From Ziziphus jujuba (lineage: Eukaryota; Streptophyta; Magnoliopsida; Rosales; Rhamnaceae): a DNA stretch of 64,000 nt. Shown in pieces: positions 10,353 to 18,945 of this stretch (the first letter of the stretch is position 1; every line of letters begins with the position of its first letter). A program made the translations under genes and the position numbers. The stretch covers positions 12,483,001 through 12,547,000 of the forward strand of contig NC_083385.1 in the NCBI RefSeq assembly GCF_031755915.1. Direction: 5' to 3'. A model generated the notes under the pieces. The model worked only from the letters and a program-made list of their open reading frames with translations. It was not told where the DNA came from and did no database searches.

Positions 10353-10663
10353 GCTAGGTGATCAAAATCGCTCAGGTCAGCGAGGACTCACTCACTCACT
10401 CACCTACTCCTTATCTATCTAATAGTTTCCTTCTATCTTCTTACTGAATTCAAAAGGTGACCCTCTACGTCGGGCTATAAGATAAGATACAGCTGTTGTA
10501 CTACTTGACTGGTAAGAAAAAGCTTATGTAAAAACTGGAAGACTCTTGTATGTACAGTAACCCTCTATTTCACTACTGGTGGATTGGTGCACAAAAACGC
10601 TGACAGAAGCAACATTTCATAGGACGCTTTTCAAGTGCTTAGCTTCTGTTAGAGGCGGGTAAA
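10353..10663. other. Unique spacer before the tandem array, unassigned
   Basis: Single-copy in this window. It has a short hairpin-like stretch (CGCTCAGG/CAGCGAGG near 10370-10385) and ACTC repeats at 10387-10403, with no coding signal. Its right end, GGGTAAAAAGGCCTT, is the native left flank of the array unit, so it marks what lay next to the unit before amplification. Confidence 0.6.
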
Positions 10664-10986
10664 AAGGCCTTAAAGTAAGTTCAGTTGGAAGCCAGCCTAA
10701 GCCAAGAAGGTACGAATGAAGTGACGGGCCCCTTTAGAGATTGGGGTAGGGGAGCAGCTTTCCTGTGGTGGTAATTGCAAGCATCTCTCCTTTTCTCTTA
10801 GCATGCACAGTTTGCTTGCATGGCGCTTTAGGAACATCTCTCTTTCATAGTTTCACGCTGGCCTAATGAAAGTTAGTCTTTTAGTAAGCGTATATAAACA
10901 GCTGTTTAATGTATAAACAATTCTTTACACAGCGTTCAAAACCAACCTTGAAGTGAATGAATTAGAAAGAACGAAGAAGTAAAGAA
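10664..10986. other. Unit segment upstream of the ccmB pseudogene
   Basis: No coding signal. The lack of low-complexity sequence resembles plant mitochondrial intergenic DNA, but I recognise no gene. Recurs at the same place in units 2-6. Confidence 0.5.
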
Positions 10987-11565
10987 ATGAGATGACTCTT
11001 TCTCGAACTATATCATAAACAGATCTTCCCCTCCACACCAATCACGAGTTTTTCTCCATTCCTCTCGTATATCGTCGTAACGCCCTTAATGATAGGTTTT
11101 CAAAAAGACTTTTCATGTCATTCCCATTTGGGTCCGATTTGGATCCCTTCGTTGTTTCCTTTTCCTCCTGCACCTTTTCCTCAAAATGAGAAAGAAGATG
11201 GTACACTCAATTTGTATTATTTAAGTGCTTATTGCTTGCCAAAGATCCTACTTTTACAATTGGTAGGTCATCGGGTTATTCAAATAAGTCATGTTTTCTG
11301 TGCTTTTCCCATGTTACAACTTTTGTACCAATTCAGTCGATCCGGAATGGATTGTTTTAACATTCTATTAGGGAGCCTGATCATGACTCTTCTGTGTGGT
11401 ATTCATTCTCATTCAACTCTTGGGATCACATCAAGCAGTGGTTGGAACAGCTCACAAAATCTAACCACTTTACCTACTTTATTGCCCCCAACCATTTCTT
11501 GTACCTCTATTGAAATAGAATGGTTTCATTTTCCAATTTCGGTCTCAATTAGTTTACAAGATTGA
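10987..11565 (+). pseudogene. ccmB: Mitochondrial ccmB pseudogene (nuclear copy of mitochondrial DNA)
   Basis: CcmB is the membrane subunit of the ABC-type complex for cytochrome c maturation in the mitochondrial inner membrane; plants encode it in mtDNA. The frame from ATG 10987 gives the known N-terminal pattern, with the third codon changed to TGA (10993-10995) where Arg is normal. From Met at 11089 it is open to TGA 11563. Diagnostic stretches are KDFSCHSHLGPIWIP, LYYLSAYCLPKILLLQLVGH, FCAFPMLQLLYQF and LGITSSSGWNSSQN. Length is 192 codons against the usual 206 or so: about 14 are missing in frame before the final FPISVSISLQD. Compared with what I recall of the gene, many changes are C-to-T or G-to-A, including Arg to Cys or His at CG codons, as expected from deamination of methylated nuclear DNA. 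Confidence 0.9.
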
Positions 11566-11879
11566 ATGGCCAACTCTCCTCTGGACCCTCAATTCGATTG
11601 TTTTCCAAGAATGTTTAGCCGGGTATGTAAGCCATGTATCTGGGAGGAACTTAAAAGAAGAGCTTTTGATTTTTTGCACCATCTTGCAGCTATTTAAATA
11701 AAACAATTTCATTTTCTTTTTAATAATAGTAACATTTTTTTTTTACTTAGAAGAAAGATTATATATATGTCCAATTTCCAGTGGTGGTTGGTTCCACAGC
11801 ATGCTTCTCGCTTCCCTATGGAGTAATAAGGGGGGAAATACTTCTTTCTTAAAGGCTTTGTTCATGCTAGCCCCCAAAG
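11566..11879. other. Segment between ccmB and LINE remnants
   Basis: Holds a 44-codon ORF directly after ccmB with no recognisable domain, an AT-rich stretch (11695-11775), and near 11780-11850 sequence that may be the faded end of the LINE ORF1. Nothing firm. Confidence 0.4.
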
Positions 11880-12687
11880 AGTCTCTAGTTTTCCACTATC
11901 TCTCATCTGGCATCTCAGTACAATCCTATAACTCATAGCCTATCTTACCACAACAAAAAGTAGGTAGGCCCTCATATTCGCAGCGCTTCCAGAAGGCATT
12001 CCTTCCTTCACCAATCATAACACCCGGTAAGAAGGGCTTCTGCGGATCTAATTCATTACATACTTTGGCAAAGAGACCATGGCAGATCTGTGATTATCTC
12101 ATGGGGGAGGTGTTAAGCTTGATTGGTCTCCCTTTCTCTTTTGTTATAATGGAAACTATTGCAAAGTAATCTTGCTCCCACTATTCAAAAGGAAGATCGA
12201 GAAGACGAATGAATCCAAACCAAGGCCCTGAAAAAACCTTCTCTAGAGAGAGATTTTTTTCTCCAATGCACTTTATAGGGAAATAAAAACAAATGCTGCT
12301 CTATTTTGAAGGACCCCCATCCAGATCTGCTTTCTATCTTGGTAGTCTGGTATGTGTAATATAAGTTAAACCAGCCTTACAACTATATTTGAGGAGTTCC
12401 ATTAAGATAAAGAAAGTCATCATTCATCTTCCATAGCTGAAGTAGGCGTTCAGCCAAAGCATCAACCGTTCCATTGCTGAAAGTAAAGTATAAAGATAAG
12501 CTTTCCCCATAAGCTTACCTTCCCAAGCCTTCCTTTTATGGTTCAATACCATATCTAGGACAAGCATCCGATGAAACTGACTGAATCTCATATAACTACC
12601 AACCATTTGGTGGTAGAGTCCAAACCCATTTCCCGAATGAGGCCTCTTTCTTCGTCTACATAAAATATATCCAACCAAGAGAGTCAT
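11880..12687 (-). pseudogene. LINE (L1-type plant) ORF1 remnant: DUF4283 and zinc-knuckle region
   Basis: Minus strand. The first part (12687-12424, open) has the AWEGKLMGKAYLYTLL pattern resembling the start of a DUF4283 domain. Further on, in another frame, come PWFGFIRLLDLPFE, then a stop, ITKEKGRPIKL, FAKVCNELDPQKPFLPG and CEYEGLPTF-CCGKIGYEL-stop-DC (about 12240-11930). This is the order DUF4283 core, R-[VI]-C-x-E-[LV]-D, EYEG-L, zinc knuckle found in plant LINE ORF1 proteins. The knuckle is damaged (His to Tyr, first Cys lost). At least three stops and a frame change show a dead remnant. No LINE endonuclease or RT is seen beside it. Confidence 0.75.
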
Positions 12688-13231
12688 GAAACCTCCTTAT
12701 TATCTTGACCTGGGGTTTGGTTCTCCTGCAACATCTTTTAACTGCTCTAGCATAGAGCTCCTTTCATCTCCTATATCTTCTTCTTAGAGCCCAAGGTTCG
12801 ACACGGCCTAACCAGTTGGATCAGTGGATGTCTCTGCTATTTGCTAACAGGCACTCTTCATCTTCTCCTCTTTTATCTGAGCTTGATTCTGTTGATTACA
12901 AAATTAATCTTGAAACAGGTCATAAACATACCATCCAATAATTACTCTAAAAAGAAGTTCCACCAATCCCTTAGCTAAACAGAAGCAACTAAATAATGCT
13001 CACCTGACTACTTGTCGATGTGTCAAGCTGATACAGTTCCTCCCAAACCTGCTTAGTTTCTTATTTTGATCAGTTTATTTCTTTCCAAATTCTAAAGAAA
13101 AAAGAGCTTTTTCATGACATAGTCCAAATTTGCTTTTTAGTAAGGGTGATAAAGGGTTTTTCATATATATGTAACAGACAGGCTTGTTTTCTTTAAAAAG
13201 TAAATTAACAACATTAGCTAAATTCAACGAA
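12688..13231. other. Unassigned segment between LINE and rRNA remnants
   Basis: The part next to the LINE remnant (12688-12900) may be the N-terminal coding part of that ORF1 (a degraded acidic Glu/Ser-rich minus-strand reading), but I cannot support it. The rest is AT-rich without a signal. It contains the T/G variant site 12929. Confidence 0.4.
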
Positions 13232-13413
13232 AGGGAAGATCAGCCTGTTATCCTTAGAGTCACTTTTCTCCCTTGAGTGAAGGCCCTTCCATTTGGCATT
13301 ATCGGACCACTTTTGTCCCTGCTCGACGGTTGGGTCTTGCAATCAAGCCTTTGCACTCAAGGGCTAATCTCTATTTTGCATGAGGAAACCTTTGCAAGCC
13401 TCCGTTATCTTTT
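13232..13413 (-). pseudogene. Fragment of organellar large-subunit (23S-type) rRNA gene
   Basis: On the plus strand GATCAGCCTGTTATCC, TGCTCGACGGTTGGGTCTTG, TTTGCACTCAAGGGCTAATC and GAGGAAACCTTTGCA are the complement of the conserved peptidyl-transferase-side region of bacterial-type 23S rRNA. From memory it is closest to plastid rrn23, but a mitochondrial origin is not excluded. Two short deletions (near 13308 and 13350) and many C-to-T or G-to-A changes show it is nonfunctional. Only about 180 of about 2800 bases are present. Confidence 0.8.
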
Positions 13414-13428
13414 TTAGCCCTAGCCACA

Positions 13429-14240
13429 TGGGAAATTCACTTTGACGGTGCCTCCCGAATGAATGGATGAAAAAAATAGTCCTCAGGTGTCGGCATTATT
13501 TTCATCACACCATAAGGGCCTCTTATCCCGATTCGTTCGCTTTCTTCGAACCGTGTTCCAACAACATTGTGGAATATCAAGCGCTAATTATGGGAATGGA
13601 GTTGGCAATCCAAGTACCAACTCATTGGAGGTAAAAAAGTTTGGCAAGTTCGTTCATGTACTTTAACATCGAACATGTGTTGAGGGGAAAGAACGCCCGA
13701 GCCGATGCACTAGCATGGTTAGCAGCTTCCATGACACTGTCAGATGGTGAACCCAACAAATAACTATCACGCAGTCTTCAAAAGAAGAATCCTAGCATCC
13801 CACCGCTAGGCACTTATGAAGCCCTTGCGGAATGCAATCCAGTTCGGTTCGAATAACGATTGACGAAGTGGGAATTCAAGATTGGAGATATCCTTTCATC
13901 GACTTTATCCAATATGGGATACTACCAGATAACCTAAAATTAAAGGAAGGTAAGCCTCTGAAGACGTGCTCCGAGGTTCCATTATGACCTTTAAACGAAA
14001 ATGTTGTATCAGAAATCCTACAATGGAATGCTCTTGCGGTGTCTGTCTGTCAGACCAAGAAGCAGAGAAGGTCGTTCAAGAGACCCTTAACAGCATTTGT
14101 GGCACTCATCAGCCAAGGAAAATTTCAAATAGAATCTAGAGGTTGGGTTACTATTTGCCCTCCATGATCAAGGATTGCATCGACTATGCCCGTCGTAGGG
14201 ATGCCCGCCAGTTTCATGGTCATTTTTTTCTTGGGGGATG
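13429..14240 (+). pseudogene. Ty3/gypsy remnant: RNase H plus integrase zinc domain
   Basis: Plus strand, opposite to gypsy B. RNase H landmarks across three frames: WEIHFDGASRMNG (13429-13467), NNIVEYQALIMGMELAIQ (13567-13620) and EHVLRGKNARADALAWLAAS (13675-13734). The middle part with the second catalytic Asp is deleted. A linker (WRYPFIDFIQYGILPDN near 13885) leads to the H2C2 zinc domain: ICGTHQ (about 14096), stop, LGYYLPSMIKDCIDYARR (14140-14195). Both zinc-binding Cys of that domain are replaced by Arg. The catalytic integrase core is absent after 14240. A different and older element than gypsy A or B. Confidence 0.82.
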
Positions 14241-14599
14241 GACGTCATTGGGTCCCATCAAACCTCCATCTCTCCTTCACGCTGTGCTACCTCTCGCTGC
14301 CTGCCTTCCTTCGTTGCTTCACTCTCCTCCATTCTACCTTGCATTGATCTTCCTCTGTTGCCCTTGTTTCCTTCACGTACTACCTTAGAGAGGAACAAGC
14401 AACATTGAGGCACCTACCACCGTGCATTGTGGCTCTGCTCTTTGCTCGCTGTCTGGGAGCTCCACTCATCACCCATATCACTTGACAACCTAACCTTTTC
14501 ATTCAAACCAATAATGTGATTCCATGTCTTTGATGATTCAATAGGAGGAAAGAGCCAAGGCTTTGACAGATCCACTGAAGCACTGGAAAAATATTGACC
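14241..14599. other. Unassigned segment, pyrimidine-rich
   Basis: C/T-rich on the plus strand at 14255-14385, then mixed sequence. The open frame from the integrase remnant runs into it but without family similarity. Nothing firm. Confidence 0.4.
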
Positions 14600-14800
14600 A
14601 TGATTTATGGCGCTTTTAGTCTAATATTTCCTCTGGCTCATCTAGTTTATTCAATGTGGAGAGACAAGTTAATTGACCAATCGGCGATGGTTTCTGAATG
14701 GAGTGTAGGAAGTACCCACTTTAAAGGCTACTCGATACTACTCGCTTATTTTATTTCCATCCTATGTAGTTTCCTAGTATGCCCTTGGTTGTTTATGTGA
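14600..14800 (+). CDS. Small ORF, two predicted membrane segments, unknown
   Basis: ATG at 14600, 66 codons, ending TGA. Hydrophobic segments at about residues 2-18 (IYGAFSLIFPLAHLVYS) and 44-66 (ILLAYFISILCSFLVCPWLFM) with a polar loop between. I do not recognise it. It resembles the chimeric membrane ORFs of plant mitochondrial genomes in style only. It stays open in all five full units, but the units are nearly identical, so this is no proof of function. Expression is doubtful. Confidence 0.25.
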   Translation: MIYGAFSLIFPLAHLVYSMWRDKLIDQSAMVSEWSVGSTHFKGYSILLAYFISILCSFLVCPWLFM

Positions 14801-16568
14801 GGCGGTTGCTTTCTTTTTCGTGAGTTGGCTTCTATCTTCCCTTGATTGAAGAACAGACATAGACTAGCCAGACAAGCTGTGAGCTACTGCCTTAGCAAGA
14901 GTTTGCTTCTTCTCATTCTGTAGCATACTTTATTTATGGATCTGTCCGTTTCAAGTGGAGGGAAGAGCTGCTCAATCATTTGTGGGGCATGCTAGCTTGA
15001 AGTGGGTCCCTTCTGTTGCTTATTCTCTGAGAACTTTATCAACTATAAGGCTTGAAGTCGACTCACGGACAGATGACCAAAGAAAGAAAAGAAGATAGAG
15101 CCTTTCTAATAGATCAGAAGAAAGAAGAGTCTGAGACCCTTGTCCTAATTGAATTGCAAGGGGTGACCTATATAGATAAATAGACGAGAACTCAAGGGGA
15201 ACAAAGTACCTTTTTTTTAACAACTTTAATATATTGCTGGATTAAAGAAGGAACTAAGGGAGAATTGAATCAGACGTAAACCAACGTCGGAGAGGCCTTG
15301 GGTAGTAATTGAGATGCCTTCAATTTAGACAAGAGATGTAGCACGCTTCACAAGGACGATTGGAAATGGCGTACTTATTGCAACTGGCACTAAGAACTCG
15401 AGTTCCAACTGATGCTACAGTGTTTTAAAAGAACGCTATCGCTCTTGTAGATTTGCAAATTTACGGAATGGTACTTTATTCACACCTATGTTGATCTACT
15501 GCTGCTTTCAAATGCAATGATTGGGCCCCCTAAACCTGAGGTCTTCACTTTAATTACTCAGTCCAAGTGTGCTGCAAGTTCAAAGGCTGGCAGTAGCAAT
15601 TGCAGGTAATCCCTTCGATTCCCTTCCTTTAGAAAGGGTCCTTTCCCTACCCCTGCACCAGTTATAGCAATCCTGTATACGGCAGAGGAGGAAATATTCT
15701 GTATATAGCATAGTATATAATAATATATGTTTTAAATGAAAGATTGTTTCTTTAGATATAGTTATAACTGAAACTTTTTTTTATGGTAAGCGACCACCGC
15801 CTTCTCGTCGGCAATCACCGTCACAAAAAATGGCATAGTCGCAAAGCTTCGTCATGCCATACAGCAGCTATCCACATAAGCATATTATGTGTAAGTGTGA
15901 ATAAAGGCCAAGAACTCAAAAGTCCGAGGGGTTAACCCTTCGTGAACATCACAACCAATGACCTATAGCCTTTATAAACTGGTAATTGAAAGACTAAACA
16001 ACAAAGTAAGAACGTCCAGGAAGTTGCAAAGGAATTTTCGAACAACCCTGATACATGACATCAGGATAACAGGTAAGGAATCAGTAGCACCCGTGAGAAA
16101 AAAAGAAAATCATTTTTTCTTTCCTTTAAGGTACTGCAATGGTTGGGTCTAGTTATAGGTACCATCCATTTTAAACCTTGCCAAAACCATCAGGGCCCAA
16201 GCATGTATAGGTTGTACCAAGGCCTGATACAAGGGTTAGCCAATAGGGAATAACCTTTTCTTCCCTGCTCCCTTGACCTTCATTCCCATGTTGCCAAGCT
16301 GAGGCTGCTAGCGCATTGTATCTAACCACACTGTGGCAAATCGATACAAGTAGCTAAACAGCTTGCTATACCATACAAAGGCATCTCCGAGCGAATGGTT
16401 AGGCAAGACTACGATGCCTAGGTAAACATCCCGTTTATTAATCAAACAAGACATCGAGAGTTTAACTTAACCATTCCCCTTCTGTAGCCAAAGTGATAGT
16501 TACTATAGTATCCATCAGCAATGTGTGGATGAGGGTAGGCTTTCTATGTGGATAGGACGTACCATCAC
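14801..16568. other. Unassigned 1.8-kb segment of the unit
   Basis: No family recognised on either strand. Purine-rich stretches such as AAGAAAGAAGAGTCTGAG (15119-15136) look like plant mitochondrial intergenic DNA. There is a T-run at 15775-15782 (T8 here, T10 in units 2-5) and a 65-codon ORF at 15958-16152 that is broken in unit 3. It ends in ACCATCAC directly before the gypsy B LTR, so ATCAC (16564-16568) is the candidate 3' copy of a target duplication. Confidence 0.5.
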
Positions 16569-17168
16569 TGATACGAACCTAGGATGACCTACTCCTAAAC
16601 CCGTATTATATTAGCCCGGATCTTTAATTAAGTTCAAGTTCTAATGAAATGGACCTCAACCCCTAACCAACCTGTGGTTAGAAACCTTGGTATAATGTAG
16701 ACGCCACAATAGGGGATGGAAAACCTATTGATAAGTCAAGCTAAAACAACCAATTCTCTAATGGTGTTTTAGGTGTTCTCAAAGAACAAAGAGATAATTA
16801 ATCTCACAAGTATTTTCTTAATCAAATCAAAGTTATATTCATATTGAAAAATAAGCCTTTAAATAGGCTAATTTTACAAAGACAAAAACCCTACAAAATT
16901 AATTCAAAACCAGACTCCTATAGGAATTAGGAAACTTGACCGAATTCTAATATGTCCTAAACTAAGTTTTCCTAAACTAAATTTGATTAATTAATTCTTT
17001 TATTTTGAATTACGAATTATTTAATTTACAATGGAAATAATAAAATAAAAACCTTCCTAAAGTTATTTATCCAGAAAATAAATAAATAAAAACCTAAAAG
17101 TAATGGTAGTTTCCTAAAACAAAAAGTAAAAACAAATTAGGAAACTAAAAATGCTAGTTTTTTTATCA
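16569..17168 (-). repeat. 3' LTR of gypsy B, unit 1
   Basis: Starts TGATACGAACCTAGG on the plus strand, identical to the LTR end of gypsy A. The far end (TTTTATCA, 17168) is inferred from the limit of similarity to the gypsy A LTR (TG...CA on the minus strand). About 600 bp. No partner 5' LTR remains in the unit. Between it and the pol end lie about 275 bases of 3' untranslated sequence (17169-17443). Confidence 0.8.
16858..16865 (-). promoter_or_regulatory. Candidate TATA box in the gypsy B LTR
   Basis: Minus-strand TATTTAAA followed by GGCTTATTTTTCAAT, the counterpart of 9675-9682. In this LTR it points away from the element's own gag, out of the element toward lower coordinates, i.e. antisense to the remnants at 13429-14240. 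Same position in units 2-5. Confidence 0.45.
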
Positions 17169-17443
17169 AGTTAAATTTGATCAATCTTTGACCTCTTTGA
17201 GCTTCAAATCAGCTTCTAGATGCTTTTTAGGATGCCAAATAAGCTGAATATGAAGTCCCACACGTTGCCCATGCTTGGAAAAATAAGAAAAGGCTAATAC
17301 AGTAAAATACAGTAAAGCCAGCAAGCAATACAGCAAATTCGGCCAAATTGTTGATGCTGTCCGTACAAGCCCTTTTTGATTGCATTTGAGGCTGATTTAA
17401 CTTTATTCCATGACCTCTTAGGCATATGTATTGAACCCATAAA

Positions 17444-18945
17444 TCATTGGAACCATTTCATACTTCCGGACTCCAAAAATGTACCAAAACCGTCACCCGG
17501 GTCCGTATCGGCTTCCACCACTTGGATGCTTAGAATAGGCTTTGTATCCTCAAGTATGGACAAGCTCTGTTGAGATTGATTATCCCCTGTATATATACTC
17601 CCAGGTTGTCCTTAAATCTCTTAATTTGAGCTCTTGTGATTGGCCTAGTCTTCATCCGTGTCGAGTCAGCACCCCAGCGGGTTATCGGTTGAGCGGCCTC
17701 GGGCGGAATCACATCATTCCCCTCCTCTTGAAAAGGATTTGTCCTCAAATCAAGATCATCACCTGTAGAAAAAGAAGTTAAATCAGAAACATTAAATGCG
17801 GCACTCATGTTATACTCACCTGGTAATTCAAGCTTGTAGGCATTCTTGTTATTCGGCTCCAAAACTTGAAAAAGTCCATCCATAGGCGGCATGAGCTTTG
17901 ACTTTCTTTGTTTAGGAAACCTTTCCTTTCGTAAGTGCAACCAAACCAATTCTCCTGGGTCAAACACTATTACAACAAAATCTAGAAATACATGCTCGTT
18001 ATGGTAAAAATTACACTTTTTAAAGTTAGCAAACAATATTTCCCAAATTTTCAAATTGCCACTAAGTAAAGTTCTCAACAATGCAGATAAAGTTCTATGC
18101 AATAAAGACATCTTTAAATAAGTATCCTTAAAATTCATGGTCAGCAATGATTTCTTATTCATAATTACTTTATTGACATTACCAAAGCTAAGATAAAAAT
18201 TTATATTTTTCCTTTCTTGTCTTCCTTTTCCTTTCTCACTCACGGCCATCTCACCTTCCTCACTCTCGGCTTTTGCACCAAATTTTTCACTCTTGGTTTT
18301 ATTAAAATTTTTCCACACAACCTGAGTATTAGAAGACTTACCTTGGACAACAAGCTCACCTTTTCCCTCTTGATTGGATGGTAGTCCACTTGGAATTTCA
18401 TTTTGGAAGACATCTCCAAATTCCTTCAAAAGAGAAATCATTGAACTTGGCAATTCAAGTTCTTCAAAGTTAGTTTGATCATTAAAATAATTTTCTTTAT
18501 AAATCATGACCAGCAAAGGTTTCTTACACTCAATAACCTTATTAATATCCCCTAAACTCAAATAAAAGTTGCTACTTGATCTTTCGTTTCTTTCTTTTTC
18601 TTTTTCTTTCTCTGATTGGCGCAAACCTTCGGATTTCCCTTCCTTCTCCAAGCTCTCGGGTTTGCAACTTTCTTTCCCCTCTCTTTCAGTTTTTCCTTGA
18701 TCTTTCCACTCAATATGAGTCTTAGAAACCTTACCTTGATCAGTAACCTCATTCTTACCTTCTTGAAAGGATAGTGAAGCCGTTGGTGCCATATTTGCTT
18801 TTTCCTTGAGCTTTTCGGCTTCTCTCCTTTGTTGCATTTGTAATTGGTCTTTGTAAACCTCTTTATGAGATAATGGTTCCAGCTTGACCTTCTTCCCTTT
18901 AAAGCTGAAAACAATACTATTTTCTCGACCAAAATGAGTAGCATC
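17444..18945 (-). pseudogene. Gypsy B pol remnant: duplicated pre-RT block, RT thumb scrap, integrase C-terminus
   Basis: Same frame as gag-protease after the TAA at 18946; Met at 18837 opens 435 codons to 17530. Counted from that Met: residues 24-117 (pre-RT block with NFYLSLGDINKVI), FGDVFQNEIPSGLP (140-153), then a diverged second copy of the block at 155-240 (NFYLSFGNVNKVI), then FANFKKCNFYHNEHVFLDFVV (269-289), which looks like the RT thumb region, then the integrase tail FDPGELVWLHLRKERFP (292-308) and PITRAQIKRFKD (399-410). RT palm, RNase H and integrase core are gone. A frameshift near residue 420 hides the true end; the other frame gives LSIQVVEADT as in gypsy A and stops at 17444. 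Residue 411 is Asn in units 1-3 and Lys in units 4-5. Confidence 0.82.

Noticed and set aside
11566..11700. 44-codon ORF directly after the ccmB pseudogene
   Set aside because: No recognisable homology, and its neighbour is dead; chance expectation.
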